From DASUAS01 sp963750045 (GTDB taxonomy: Bacteria; Actinomycetota; Acidimicrobiia; IMCC26256; DASPTH01), in contig CAVVPD010000007.1 of NCBI GenBank assembly GCA_963750045.1, positions 744,001 through 808,000 of the forward strand: a DNA stretch of 64,000 nucleotides. Direction: 5' to 3'. The notes under the pieces were generated by a model. The model saw only the letters and a program-made list of their open reading frames with translations, made no database searches and was not told the DNA's origin. Every line of letters starts with the position of its first letter. Positions within the stretch are counted from its first letter, which is position 1. Of the stretch, positions 1 through 9,350 are shown in pieces. The position numbers were made by a program, and so were the translations under genes.

Positions 1-1091
1 GCGGGGCGTGGCGGCGGCGACACCTCGCCGTCGATCTTCCACGGGCGGCGCGGCACCCGGAACGTGCCGGTCGGATCGTCCACCAGCGAGCGGCGGGCGA
101 TCGCCTGTTCGAACGCGGCGACGGCCGGCCCGTCCGACACCGGGGCCACTGGGATCCGCAGCTCGGCCGCGAGCGCCACGACCTCTGCCGTCGTGTGCTT
201 CGTCGTCCATTCGTGGATGATCCCGTTCCACTCCTCCCAGTTCATGATGCGAGCGCTGATGGGGGCCCAGAACCCCTCCTCGATGAGGTCGGGGCGCTCG
301 ATCATCAACAGGAAGCTGTCGAATTGCGTGCGGGTGTTGGTGTTGAAGCCGACGTATCCGTCCGAGGTGGGTTCGATCGACGGCGTCTCGAAGCTGCGCC
401 CCGGGCTCCCCGGATTCGGGCGACCCCGCAGCGAGTCCATGAGGTCGGCGGCGGTCGTGCCGGTGGTGTTCGCGACCTCCGCCATCGAGAGGTCGACGAG
501 CTCACCCGGTCCGCCGTGGCGGACGACCCGGGTCGCCGCCAACGCGGCGACCGCGGCGTAGAGGCCGCTGACCCACTCCATCGTGCGCCCGCCGGCCTGC
601 ACCGGCTCGCGGCTCGGATGCCCGCGCACGGCGAGCGCGCCGCTCTCGGCCTGGAGGGTGATCTCGGTATACGGACGGTTGGCGTACGGACCCTGCAGGC
701 CGTACGGCGTGATCGCCACCACGACGAGCTGGGCGAAGCGCGCGGCCAGAGCCGTGGGATCGGCACCGAGTCCCTGCCCGTCCGTGATCAGGACGTCGGC
801 CCCAGCGAGCAGCTCGGCGAGGTCGTCGTCGAACCCGGCTCCGTGCCCGGCCGACGAAGGCACGCTGACGATCGAGCGGTGGCCGAAATGGAGGAACTGG
901 AACAGCGCGCCGTCGGTGCCCCCCGGGGCCCCGGACCAGTAGCCGCTGTTGGTCCACCTGCGCAGCGGATCGCCCTCGGGCGACTCGACCTTGATCACGT
1001 CGGCGCCGGCGTCGCCCAGCAGCTTCGCGCAGTACGCGCCCGGGATCCCCGAGGAGAAGTCGACCACCTGCAGATCCGTGAGCAGATCCAT
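1..1091 (-). CDS. CaiB/BaiF family CoA-transferase, C-terminus off the window
   Basis: The reading frame on the minus strand is open from an ATG at 1091 to the window edge (about 363 residues). The N-terminus (LLTDLQVVDFSSGIPGAYCA, then LGDAGADVIKVE) is the typical first Rossmann-like part of class III CoA-transferases, and residues GGTMEWVSGLYA-like and LVDLSMAEV follow in the usual order. These enzymes move CoA between carboxylic acids, here probably to activate a catabolic substrate. The gene is divergent from the nitronate monooxygenase at 1144 with only 52 bp between starts, so the two may share a control region. The last 30-60 residues are missing because of the window edge. A GHGAG segment near residue 83 matches the dispersed repeat described at 837. 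The family call is firm; the substrate is unknown. Confidence 0.85.
   Translation of the reverse strand, partial: MDLLTDLQVVDFSSGIPGAYCAKLLGDAGADVIKVESPEGDPLRRWTNSGYWSGAPGGTDGALFQFLHFGHRSIVSVPSSAGHGAGFDDDLAELLAGADVLITDGQGLGADPTALAARFAQLVVVAITPYGLQGPYANRPYTEITLQAESGALAVRGHPSREPVQAGGRTMEWVSGLYAAVAALAATRVVRHGGPGELVDLSMAEVANTTGTTAADLMDSLRGRPNPGSPGRSFETPSIEPTSDGYVGFNTNTRTQFDSFLLMIERPDLIEEGFWAPISARIMNWEEWNGIIHEWTTKHTTAEVVALAAELRIPVAPVSDGPAVAAFEQAIARRSLVDDPTGTFRVPRRPWKIDGEVSPPPRP
837..850 (+). repeat. Single copy of the dispersed GGCTCCGTGCCCG repeat
   Basis: GGCTCCGTGCCCGG matches the core of the repeat found in tandem at 35393, 38069, 38686 and 58406. Here it lies inside the CoA-transferase gene and is read on the minus strand as GHGAG, in a region that varies between family members. 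A single short match could be chance; its value is as part of the set. Confidence 0.4.
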
Positions 1092-1143
1092 GACGCCAAC
1101 CTACCTGCCTCGGGGATCGGTCCGCCTCGGTAGCGTGGGCCGG

Positions 1144-2074
1144 ATGCTGAACCGAGTCACCCAATTGTTGGGGGTCGAGCACCCGATCATCCAGGCGCCG
1201 ATGGGCTACATCGCGCGCGCCCAGCTGGCGTCGGCGGTCTCGAACGCGGGCGCGCTCGGGATCATCGAGACGTCGTCGGGGCAGCTCGACCAGGTGCGCG
1301 ACGAGATCACCAGGATGCGCGACCTCACCGACAAGCCCTTCGGGGTGAACATCGCCCAGATGCTCGTGCGCGACCCCGGGATCGTCGACTTCGTGCACGA
1401 CCAGGGGGTCCGGTTCGTGACCACCTCCGCGGGCGATCCGGTGCGGTTCACCGCCGCGCTCCACGAGGCCGGGATCACGGTCTTCCACGTCGTGCCGAAC
1501 CTCCGCTCCGCATTGAAGGCAATCGCCGCCGGGGTGGACGGCATCGTCGCCGAGGGCGGCGAGGGAGGCGGGTTCAAGAATTCCCGGGACGTCGCGTCGA
1601 TGGTGCTGATCCCGTTGGTGTGCTCGCGGGTCGACCTTCCCGTGATCGCGGCGGGCGGCATCTGCGACGGCCGCACCATGGCCGCTGCATTCGCGTTGGG
1701 CGCCGAGGGAGTGCAGATGGGCACCCGCATGGTGTCCGCCGCCGAGTCGCCGGTGCACGACAACTACAAGAACCTGGTGATCGAATCACCCGAGACCGGC
1801 ACCGTGTTCCTCAACCGCTTCCACAAGCCGAGCTTCCGCGTGCTGGCGACGCCCTACAGCGAAGCGCGCGAGGCAAGCAACGAGCAGGTACCCATGGCGT
1901 CGCTCGACGGTCTGTTCCAGCTGTACTTCGGCGGAGACCTCGACGCGGCGTTCGCGTTCGGAGGCCAGGTGGCCGGGCGTATCGACGAGGTGAAGCCCGT
2001 CGCCCAGATCATCGAGGAGACCATGGCCGAGTTCCACGACACCGTGCACTCCCTCGCGGCACGGTACGCATCGA
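1144..2074 (+). CDS. Nitronate monooxygenase (2-nitropropane dioxygenase family)
   Basis: FMN-dependent TIM-barrel oxidoreductase that would oxidise alkyl nitronates, or act as an enoyl-reductase-like flavoenzyme. The start MLNRVTQLLGVEHPIIQAPM is the classic N-terminus, AEGGEGGG (about residue 137) and IAAGGICDG (about 168) are the flavin-phosphate loops, and LGAEGVQMGTR follows. The barrel finishes at about residue 309 (HSLAARYA), the usual length. As written, the frame runs on without a stop into a CoA-transferase domain. If C2072 is an extra base, the sequence becomes GCATGAGC, which gives a TGA stop overlapping an ATG start. I therefore treat the fusion as probably artificial and end the gene there. 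Confidence 0.8.
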
Positions 2075-4442
2075 GCGCGCTCGACGGGCTCCGCGTCCTC
2101 GAGGGGTCGTATGGGATCGCGACGTCATACGCGGGAAAGTTGCTGCGCGACCAGGGTGCCGAAGTGGTGAAGTTGGAGCCTCCGGACGGCAGCGCGCTGC
2201 GCCGCTGGTCGGCGGCGTCCCCCGACTCCCCGGTCGAAGGGATCGGCGCACTGGCTGCGTTCCTCGACGCGGGGAAGGCCAGCGTCACCGCGACCACGAA
2301 GGGCGGACGCGACGTCCTGTGGTGGGGACGGCGGTGGGCCGACGTGATGCTCGTGGAACGGGGCGCCCGCATCATCCGGCGCGACCAGATGCGGGCCGCG
2401 CCGATACCCCGACACTCGAGCACGACGCTGGTCACGATCGAGCCCTTCGGGGCCGAACTGCCGTTCACCGACGCCCCCGCGTCGGAATTCACCCTGCAGG
2501 CGTGGTGCGGTCTCATGTCGGGGTGCGGCACGCCGGAGACGCCGCCGTTGCAGATGGGGATCCTGCACGGGCAGTGGGCCACTGGTGCGGTGGCGGCGAT
2601 GGCCGCTCTTGCGGGGGTGCGCTCGGCGCGCGCGCGACGGGCGTCGGACCGTCGATCGAGGTGAGCGCGCTCGAGGTGTCGGCGGTCGTCCTCAACAACT
2701 ACCCGCCGCTCTACCGGCAGTTCACCGGATCGGTCTCGTTCATGTCGCGCAGCGGCGACTGGCCGCAGGTCGTGCCGTGCAAGGACGGGTGGATCGGCCT
2801 TTGTGTCTTCACCCCGCAGCAGTGGTCCGACTTCGCGGCGATGATCGGGCGCGAGGACCTCTCGGCCGACGACCGCCTCAACTCGATGGGCGGCCGCGGC
2901 CGCAACCGCGCGCTCGCGGAGTCGGTGGTGCGCCCCTGGTTGGAGACGCACACCATCGCCGAGATCTGCGAGCTCGGCGAACTGTTCCGCGTACCGGTGG
3001 CGCAGGTCGGCAACGGCCGCGACGTGCTCGCGATGGAACACTTCGTCGACCGCGGCGTGTTCATCGAGCATCCCGAAGGGTTCGTCGCGCCGCGGCCGCC
3101 GTTCCTGATGTCGGCGTCACCGGTGCGCGACGTCGCCTCCGCGCCGGCGGTCGGATCCGACGACGAGGTCGAGCGCGCCCCGGCGCTCCCGCTCGAGCCG
3201 CGACCACGTCGTCCGACCGAACCCGGCCCGCTGCCGCTCGCAGGCGTCACGGTGCTCGACCTCACCGCGTTCTGGGCCGGACCCGCGTGCACACACCAAC
3301 TGGCGACTCTCGGGGCCGACGTGCTCAAGGTCGAGTCGCCCATCCGACCCGACGGCATGCGCTTCGCCACCGTGCGCCCGCCGACCGAGCCCGACTGGAT
3401 GGAGTACGGACCCACCTTCCACGGAACCAACCCCGGCAAGCGATCGATCACGATCGACTTCTCGAAGCCCGAGGGCCGCGAGCTCGTGCTGCGGCTCGCC
3501 GAACGCTCCGACGTGGTGGTGGAGAACTTCACGCCACGCGTGCTCGGCAACGTCGGGCTCGAATACGACGACCTGGTCGCGTGCCGCCGCGACGTCATCC
3601 TGCTGCGCATGCCCGCGTTCGGGCTCGACGGTCCGTGGCGCGACCGGCCCGGCTTCGCGCAGACGACGGAGCAGGTGTCGGGGATCGCGTGGATGACCGG
3701 TGAAGCCGGAGGCGAGGCGCTGGTACGCAGCACCATCGACCCGATCGCGGGCATCCACGGCGCATTCGTGGTGCTCGCCGCGCTCGAACACCGCGAGCGT
3801 ACCGGTGAGGGTCAGCAGATCGAGATGCCGATGGCGGAGGTGGCGATGAACGTCGCTGCCGAGCCCATCGTCACGTGGTCCGCGTACGGCACGCTGCTCG
3901 AGCGCGATGGGAACCGGGGCGCCCCGGGCGCGCCCCAGGGTGTGTACTCGTGCGCGGGCGACGAGCAGTGGATCGCGCTGTCGATCACGGACGATCGCGC
4001 TTGGCGCGCCCTGGTGAAGGTGCTCGGCGACCCCGAGTGGGCGCGTGACACGACGCTCGCGACCAGCGCGGACCGGCGCGCGCGGCACGACGACATCGAC
4101 GCCGCGCTGAGCGAGTGGTTCGCCGGGCGCGACCGCAACGACTCCGTGGCTCGCCTCCTCACCGCCGGCGTGCTCGCGGCGCCGGTCTGGGACCAGATGA
4201 TCCAGGACGAGCTGCCGCAGCTCACTGCGAGCGGGTTCACGCAGTGGCTCGAGCATCCCGTCGCCGGTCTCGTCGGGTACCCCGGCACGGGCATCCGGTC
4301 CGACCAGTTCGACAACGCCTACCGCGGCCCGGCCCCGACCGTGGGCCAGCACACCGCCGAAGTCCTGCGCGAGAAGCTCGCCCTCACCGACGAGGAGCTC
4401 GCCGGACTCGCCGCCACGGGCGTCACCGCGCCCGCCTCCTGA
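2070..4442 (+). CDS. Tandem-domain CaiB/BaiF CoA-transferase (one frameshift)
   Basis: Two CoA-transferase domains lie in one polypeptide of about 790 residues. The first begins LDGLRVLEGSYGIATSYAG and the second LPLAGVTVLDLTAFWAGPAC, a layout known in actinobacterial double-domain transferases. The first half is read in the frame of the upstream monooxygenase up to about 2610, and the rest in the frame that ends at 4442. The break lies in a G/C run around 2605-2640, after MAALAG and before GPSIEVSALEV; the protein is otherwise continuous, so a base is probably missing there. Second-domain landmarks include DVLKVESP, NPGKRSITIDF and VVVENFTP. The gene likely works with its neighbours in CoA activation of a catabolic intermediate. 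Confidence 0.75.
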   Translation: MERARRAPRPRGVVWDRDVIRGKVAARPGCRSGEVGASGRQRAAPLVGGVPRLPGRRDRRTGCVPRRGEGQRHRDHEGRTRRPVVGTAVGRRDARGTGRPHHPARPDAGRADTPTLEHDAGHDRALRGRTAVHRRPRVGIHPAGVVRSHVGVRHAGDAAVADGDPARAVGHWCGGGDGRSCGGALGARATGVGPSIEVSALEVSAVVLNNYPPLYRQFTGSVSFMSRSGDWPQVVPCKDGWIGLCVFTPQQWSDFAAMIGREDLSADDRLNSMGGRGRNRALAESVVRPWLETHTIAEICELGELFRVPVAQVGNGRDVLAMEHFVDRGVFIEHPEGFVAPRPPFLMSASPVRDVASAPAVGSDDEVERAPALPLEPRPRRPTEPGPLPLAGVTVLDLTAFWAGPACTHQLATLGADVLKVESPIRPDGMRFATVRPPTEPDWMEYGPTFHGTNPGKRSITIDFSKPEGRELVLRLAERSDVVVENFTPRVLGNVGLEYDDLVACRRDVILLRMPAFGLDGPWRDRPGFAQTTEQVSGIAWMTGEAGGEALVRSTIDPIAGIHGAFVVLAALEHRERTGEGQQIEMPMAEVAMNVAAEPIVTWSAYGTLLERDGNRGAPGAPQGVYSCAGDEQWIALSITDDRAWRALVKVLGDPEWARDTTLATSADRRARHDDIDAALSEWFAGRDRNDSVARLLTAGVLAAPVWDQMIQDELPQLTASGFTQWLEHPVAGLVGYPGTGIRSDQFDNAYRGPAPTVGQHTAEVLREKLALTDEELAGLAATGVTAPAS

Positions 4443-4472
4443 GCGAATCGGCGCCCGTCGAGGTCGTCGGTG

Positions 4473-5309
4473 TCAGACCGTGCGGTGGCGGAGGGGTCCG
4501 GCAGGGAGGCGGCCGTCGACGTCGGTGAAGCCGTACTCGTCGGCGAGCTCTCGTGCCGAGACCGCGCGTCCGCTCCAGCGCGTGACGGCGGGATCGGTGG
4601 CCAGCGCGACCACGGCCCGGCCGGTGAAGCGGGGTGACTCCGAGGTGCTGAGATCCAGCGTGTCCGGCAGCAGGCCCGCCGCCGCTCCGACGTCGATGCG
4701 TTCGGTGCGCACGAAGCCGGGCCACAGCGACACGACCGACACGCCGTGCGGCGCGAGCTCGTGCGCGGTGTCCGCGGTGATCCGGTCGAGCGCGCACTTG
4801 CCCACGCCGTACGCGACCTGCCACGCGTACTCCTCGGCACCCGACGAGCTGATGTTGGCGATGAGGCCCACGCCGGCCGCGACCATCGCCCGCGCCGCGA
4901 ACACGCTGGCGACGTAGGCCGAGCGCGTCCCGATGTCGATCATGTCGTCCCAGTTCGAGATCGGGACCTCCCAGAAGGGGAGGCCGGACGTGAGCTCGTT
5001 GGTGACGATGAACGCGTTGTTCACCAACACGTCGAGCCGACCGTGCTCCGCGAGCACGCGCGCGAACAGCGCCGCGACCGCATCGTCGTCGCGGTGGTCG
5101 AGCGCGACGGCGACGCCCTTTCCGCCGAGCGCGTCGATCTCCTCGGCGGTCGCGCCGATCGTCCCGGGCAGCGGGTGGTCGGCTTCGGTCGTCGACCGCG
5201 CGGTGACGTAGACGGTGGCCCCGGCCGCACCGAGCTCGAGCGCGCAGCCCTTGCCGATGCCCCGGCTGGCGCCGGTGACGACGGCGACCCGGCCGGTCAG
5301 CCCGGTCAT
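4473..5309 (-). CDS. Short-chain dehydrogenase/reductase (DHRS1-like)
   Basis: Classical SDR of 278 residues. It has the cofactor loop TGASRGIG at residues 12-19, the NNA motif (LVNNAF) near 100, catalytic Ser in NISSSGAEEY and the Tyr-Lys pair in YGVGK. It closely resembles the SDR at 13570 (matching GKxxALE, SLWPGxVxTE and GRAVVALA blocks), so the two are probably paralogues. The ATG overlaps the stop of the upstream esterase (TCAT on the plus strand), which makes this the last gene of a four-gene operon running from the aldolase at 8759. It probably oxidises a hydroxyl or reduces a ketone on the pathway substrate using NAD(P). Confidence 0.88.
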   Translation of the reverse strand: MTGLTGRVAVVTGASRGIGKGCALELGAAGATVYVTARSTTEADHPLPGTIGATAEEIDALGGKGVAVALDHRDDDAVAALFARVLAEHGRLDVLVNNAFIVTNELTSGLPFWEVPISNWDDMIDIGTRSAYVASVFAARAMVAAGVGLIANISSSGAEEYAWQVAYGVGKCALDRITADTAHELAPHGVSVVSLWPGFVRTERIDVGAAAGLLPDTLDLSTSESPRFTGRAVVALATDPAVTRWSGRAVSARELADEYGFTDVDGRLPAGPLRHRTV

Positions 5310-6743
5310 TCGCCCAACCAGAGGCGGAGGCGGTCCGTCACCGCGTCGTCGCCGGTCGTCGCTTCCGCGCCCAGGCCCACGAGTTGTGCCGCGGGCCATT
5401 GGCCAATGGTGTCGTCGCGGGGCGCGCCGTCGGCCGCGAACGCAGTCCATGCCTGCTGCATGCGGACCGAGAGCGCGTCGGCGCGGGGGTCGGCAGCGCC
5501 CGCGAACTCGCGCCAGCCGGCGACGTCGAGGGTGCCGAACGTGAACGGTAGGTCGAGCGCGTGGCAGGCACGCCGCACAGGGGCTTCCCAGTTGAAGCGG
5601 TACCGGAACACCGCGTTCCCCGGGCCGCGTGCGCGCGGGCCAGGAGCTCGTTGGGCAGGTGGAGCTCGAGATCGGCCACCGCCTCGACCAGATCGCCCTC
5701 GCACGCGTCGTACGCGGCACGCACGCGCGCTTCGTCCGTGATCCCGAGCGCGGCGGCCTTCCCTGCGAGGTACACGAGCGCGATGTCCTCGGGCAACGCC
5801 GGCACCTGGTCGCGGAACAACTCCATCTCGTGCGCGGTGGTGCCCACGACGAGCGGGATCGCGGGGAGGTCGGCGAGGTACGCGGGCCCGGTCAGCAGGT
5901 CGTCGTCCACCCACGGGTGGAAGGGCATCATGCCGACCTTGGCCAGCGCAGCGACGACGGTCTGCTCCTGCGCGGCAAGGACGCGGTCCACGCCGAGCGC
6001 GCGGGCCGCGTCGACGTCGGCGACGCCGGCGGCTTCGAGGAACTGCTCGCCGACCCAGCGGGCCGTCGGCGCGTCGAGCGTGGCCGCGGGCGCGCCACTC
6101 TGGAGGATCGCACCCGCCACCGGCCCGAAACGGCGTCGAGACCGGCTCCGTGCCCGAACGGTGAACCCGTCGCGAGGAGGTGGGCGATGCACCCGGACCC
6201 CGCCGACTCGCCCATGAGCACGATCCGCTCCGGATCGCCGCCGAATGCGGGAACGGCATCGCGCAACCACTCGACCGCGGCGCGGAGATCGCGCAGGCCC
6301 AGGTTCGTCGGAACGCCGTCCGTGGCGAGCCAACCGAGCGCGCCCAACCGGTAGTTCAGGCCCACGACGACGACACCGTGGGCCGCGAGGTGGGAACCGT
6401 CGTAGAGCGGCAACGAGGCGGCGCCGATGCGATAGCTCCCGCCCGGCACCCAGACGAGCACCGGGCGCGCGCCGTCGAGCCCGGTGGTGCAGATCTCGGC
6501 GGTGAGACAGGCTTCGCTCTGCTCCGCGGGGATCATGCCGGGCACGAGGTCGAGGCCGCCGACGGTCTGCGGCGGTGCGGCCCCCGGACGTGTGGCGTCG
6601 AGCGGCTCGCGCCACTCGTGACGCTCGGGCGCGGCCCACCGTTCCGCGCGCGCGTAGGGCACGCCCCCGAAGCGGACGACGGCGCCGTCCGTTCGACCGA
6701 CGACGGGGCCGGACGGGGTCTCGGCCGTGACGTCAGTAGGCAT
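5306..6743 (-). CDS. Type-B carboxylesterase (two frameshifts)
   Basis: Alpha/beta-hydrolase of the cholinesterase/carboxylesterase family, about 478 residues when repaired. The N-terminus (TPSGPVVGRTDG, FGGVPYA), the oxyanion region VWVPGGSYRIG, the block LNYRLGALGWL and the nucleophile elbow GESAG are in one frame. LQSGAPAAT to LPNELLARAH is in a second frame, and FRYRFNWEAP to the stop is in a third. Breaks lie at about 6128-6145 and 5615-5635, both in G/C-rich runs, so sequencing indels are likely. The first break is beside a copy of the dispersed repeat at 6144, so an insertion is also possible. It would hydrolyse an ester; the start overlaps the amidohydrolase end by 11 bases. Confidence 0.75.
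6144..6159 (+). repeat. Single copy of the dispersed GGCTCCGTGCCCGAAC repeat
   Basis: A perfect 16-bp match to the repeat core, inside the esterase gene. It is read on the minus strand as FGHGAG between the nucleophile elbow and the LQSGAP block. Family members are normally shorter here, and a frameshift follows within 15 bp. Confidence 0.55.
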
Positions 6744-7989
6744 CGGGATCCCGTTGCACGGCTTCGGGCACGTCGTGGCGGAACAGCTCCGACGCGTTCG
6801 CCCAGGTGACGCGCGCGACCTCGTCGTCGGACAGACCGGCGAGCTGCACCGCGAGGCGCTCCTGGGTGACGGGCCAGGTGGAGTCGGCGTGCGGGTAGTC
6901 GGACTCCACTAGGATGTTGCCGACCCCGATGACGTCGCGCTGGAGGAACGCTGAGGGGTCGTCGATCGCGCACACCCAGAAGTTGCGCCGGAACGTGTCG
7001 GCGGGGCTGAGCGCCACGTCGTTCCAGGTGCCGTACATCGCGTCGTACTTGCGGACGTGCTCGAGGCGGTCGAGCAGCCCCGCGACCCAGCCGATGCCGC
7101 CTTCCGACAGACAGATGCGCAACTCCGGGAACCGCACCGGGATGCGCGAGTAGAGCCAGTCGACGGCCGCGAACATCGCGTACCCGAAGAACAGCACGCC
7201 GATGGTGTCGGACGGCGCGTCGGGCGCGGTCGCGGGCGACGTGCCCGACGAACCCACGTGGAGACAGACGACGGTGCCGGTCTCCTCACACGCCACCATC
7301 AACGGATCCCAGTGGCCGGAGTGCAGCGACGGCAGCCCGAGCATGTGCGGCGCCTCGGAGAACGTCATGGCCTTGAACCCGCGGCCCGCGTTGCGGCGCA
7401 CCTCCTCCGCGCCCAGCTCCGGATCGAGGAGGTAGGGGATCTGGAGCGGGATCATGCGCCCGGGCGCGTACGCGGCCCAGTCGTCGATGACCCAGTCGTT
7501 CCACGCCCGCACGCACGCCAGCGCGAGCTCGGGGTCGGTGGTCAGTTGCTGCAGTCGTTGCCCGGCGAACCCGGGCAGGAACGACGGGAAGCACACCGAC
7601 GCGTAGACGCCGTTGAGGTCCATGTCGGCGATGCGGGCGCGGATGTCCCAGGCGCCGCGTCGCATCTCGTCGAACCGGGTGGGTTCGAAGCTGTATTCGG
7701 TGACCGGGCGCCCGACCACCGCGTTGAAGCCGACGTTGGGCAGCTCCTGGCCCTCGAACACCCACGCCTCGCTGCCGTCGGCGCGCCGGACGACACGCGG
7801 CGCGCGCTCGGCAAGCGCCGCGGGGAGGCGCCCTTCGAACGCGTCCGGGGGCTCGACGATGTGGTCGTCGACCGAGATCACGGTGTAACGCCGCTCGGCC
7901 CGTGCCGGCTCGGGCAACCAGGTCACCTCGCCGGGCGTGGCCGTGGTGAAGCCCTGCTTGGCCTGCAACTCCTCGAGCGGGATCGCCAT
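6733..7989 (-). CDS. Metal-dependent amidohydrolase (amidohydrolase-2 type)
   Basis: TIM-barrel hydrolase or decarboxylase of 418 residues, family PF04909. It opens with the actinobacterial signature SVDDHIVEPPDAF, where the Asp-His pair replaces the usual HxH metal site. It carries VCLHVGSSG with a metal-binding His at mid-length and ends with LVESDYPHADSTWP, whose Asp is the usual proton-shuttle or metal ligand. Such proteins hydrolyse or decarboxylate ring-derived acids. It begins 2 nt after the stop of the class II aldolase and overlaps the esterase start, so it belongs to the same operon. The ATG at 7989 is chosen over upstream in-frame codons because those lie inside the aldolase. Confidence 0.85.
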   Translation of the reverse strand: MAIPLEELQAKQGFTTATPGEVTWLPEPARAERRYTVISVDDHIVEPPDAFEGRLPAALAERAPRVVRRADGSEAWVFEGQELPNVGFNAVVGRPVTEYSFEPTRFDEMRRGAWDIRARIADMDLNGVYASVCFPSFLPGFAGQRLQQLTTDPELALACVRAWNDWVIDDWAAYAPGRMIPLQIPYLLDPELGAEEVRRNAGRGFKAMTFSEAPHMLGLPSLHSGHWDPLMVACEETGTVVCLHVGSSGTSPATAPDAPSDTIGVLFFGYAMFAAVDWLYSRIPVRFPELRICLSEGGIGWVAGLLDRLEHVRKYDAMYGTWNDVALSPADTFRRNFWVCAIDDPSAFLQRDVIGVGNILVESDYPHADSTWPVTQERLAVQLAGLSDDEVARVTWANASELFRHDVPEAVQRDPDAY

Positions 7990-7991
7990 CG

Positions 7992-8759
7992 CTACTCCAG
8001 GACCTCGGGCTCGTCTCGCACCAGCGCGCGAACGACGCCGTGCCAGTAGACGGGCGCGGCGCGCTCGACGAGCGACGCCTTCAACTGCTTCTGGTGGGTG
8101 GGGGCGATCGGCACCGGGACGCCGTCCATCGCCCGCACGAGCCAGTGCAACCGGCACGTCCGCTCGAAGAGCACGGACTTGTACACCGCCTCTTCGATGG
8201 TCGGCGCGGTGACGATCACACCGTGGCTCACCAGTAACGCCACCGACGCGTCACCGATGCTCGCAGCCAGCTCGGCGCCGAGCGCGGGTTTGTCGACCTC
8301 GCCGTCGTAGTCGGCGACGAGCACCAGCTCGTCGGCGAGGATCGACGAGTTCTGGTGCACGAGGTCGGGGAGCTCGCCGATCGCGGCGAGCGCCGACGCG
8401 TAGGGCGGGTGGTTGTGCACGACGACCGCGGCATCGGGCCGGCGCCGGTGCAGCTCGGTGTGGATGTGCACCGCCGGCGTGACATCCCACGCTCCCGCCA
8501 GCACCGTGCCGCCGGCGTCGATCGTGAGCAGGTCGCTCGTGCGGACCTCTGACCACCACAGACCCCACGGATTGACGAGGAAGTGATCGTCCTGCTGCAC
8601 CGTGATGTGGCCGGTGAGGTTCTCGCACCACCCGACGTCGTCGAGGTGACGCAGTGCGATCGCGAGCGCCTGCGCGGCGGTGAGCTCGATCCCCGGTCCG
8701 GGAACGGCGCGGGGTGCCCACGCCGCGAGCCCTCCCGTGCGTTCGCTGTCGTCGGTCAC
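7992..8759 (-). CDS. Class II aldolase/adducin family protein
   Basis: Zinc-dependent aldolase-type protein of 255 residues (PF00596). The metal ligands are visible as HIHTE, then HNHPPYASA about 30 residues later, and SHGVIV further on. ENLTGHITVQ matches the NxSGNxS-like substrate loop of the fold. Members cleave or epimerise phosphorylated sugars, but many in lipid and aromatic clusters have unknown substrates. It is the first gene of the minus-strand operon with the amidohydrolase, esterase and SDR, so it probably handles a small carbonyl product of that pathway. Confidence 0.82.
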   Translation of the reverse strand: MTDDSERTGGLAAWAPRAVPGPGIELTAAQALAIALRHLDDVGWCENLTGHITVQQDDHFLVNPWGLWWSEVRTSDLLTIDAGGTVLAGAWDVTPAVHIHTELHRRRPDAAVVVHNHPPYASALAAIGELPDLVHQNSSILADELVLVADYDGEVDKPALGAELAASIGDASVALLVSHGVIVTAPTIEEAVYKSVLFERTCRLHWLVRAMDGVPVPIAPTHQKQLKASLVERAAPVYWHGVVRALVRDEPEVLE

Positions 8760-8803
8760 GTTGACCCCCGGATTCCGGTGCCCCGCGCGACGTTAGCGGC
8801 GGT

Positions 8804-9193
8804 TCAGGCCGCGCCGATCGGCGGCCGGGACGGTTCGCCCCGCACCAGCAACGCGAGCCCGATGCCGGCGAACGCCGCCGCGCCGACACCGACGCCGACC
8901 GCGCCGTGCTTCGACACGCCTCGGCGCACACCGAGAACGGTCGCCACCACGTCGAGCAGATCGACCGCGACGCCCAGCGCCAGCGCGCTCCTGACGGCTT
9001 CGGGGTCGTCGGCGGCGAAGACCGCCGCGCCCAGCAGCAGATCGCGCGAACCGAAGAGGCGGGCGGCGAGCGCCACGCGGGCGTCCTCGCCGATGTTGCC
9101 GAGTCCGAAGGTCAGGCCCGACGCGCGCGGCGCGATCCACGTCGATCCGCCGACGACCATCCGGGCGACCCCGAACATCTTCCGTGCGTCCAT
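8804..9193 (-). CDS. Small membrane protein, DUF4267-like
   Basis: 129 residues with about four hydrophobic stretches (FGVARMVVGGSTWI, RDLLLGAAVFAA, ALALGVAVDLLDVVATVLG and a C-terminal GAAAFAGIGLALLV). The layout RLFGSRDLLLG then VDLLDV resembles DUF4267-type inner-membrane proteins. Its role is unknown. It stands between the aldolase operon and the permease, same strand, 44 bp upstream of the aldolase start. The ATG at 9193 is the first start in frame. Confidence 0.6.
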   Translation of the reverse strand: MDARKMFGVARMVVGGSTWIAPRASGLTFGLGNIGEDARVALAARLFGSRDLLLGAAVFAADDPEAVRSALALGVAVDLLDVVATVLGVRRGVSKHGAVGVGVGAAAFAGIGLALLVRGEPSRPPIGAA

Positions 9194-9199
9194 GGCGAC

Positions 9200-9350
9200 G
9201 AGCGTACCGGCGGAACCGGCCGTCGCTCACCGTGGGCTCGGCCAGGTCACGCGAGCCGACGTAGAGGCTCGACGAGCCGACGAGCCGGGGCCACTCCTCC
9301 TGACAGAAGTCGACGAGTGCCGGTTCATCTCCCACGCGAGGAAGACGCAC
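9200..9350 (-). pseudogene. Remnant of an ECF sigma factor (region 2 start)
   Basis: The minus strand from a GTG at 9350 reads ALVDFCQEEWPRLVGSS and SLYVGSRDLAEPTV. This resembles the first 30 residues of ECF sigma factors (DFCxxEYPRLVGxLxL, then DRxxAEELAQ). The similarity stops where the ELAQ helix should continue, at about 9240, and the rest runs into the next gene. The 3' end of the permease gene overlaps it. Too short to be functional; it could be a coincidental match. Confidence 0.35.

Noticed and set aside
502..1758. Long minus-strand open frames opposite the CoA-transferase and monooxygenase
   Set aside because: Arg/His-rich translations with no family resemblance; they arise because high-G+C genes leave opposite frames open.
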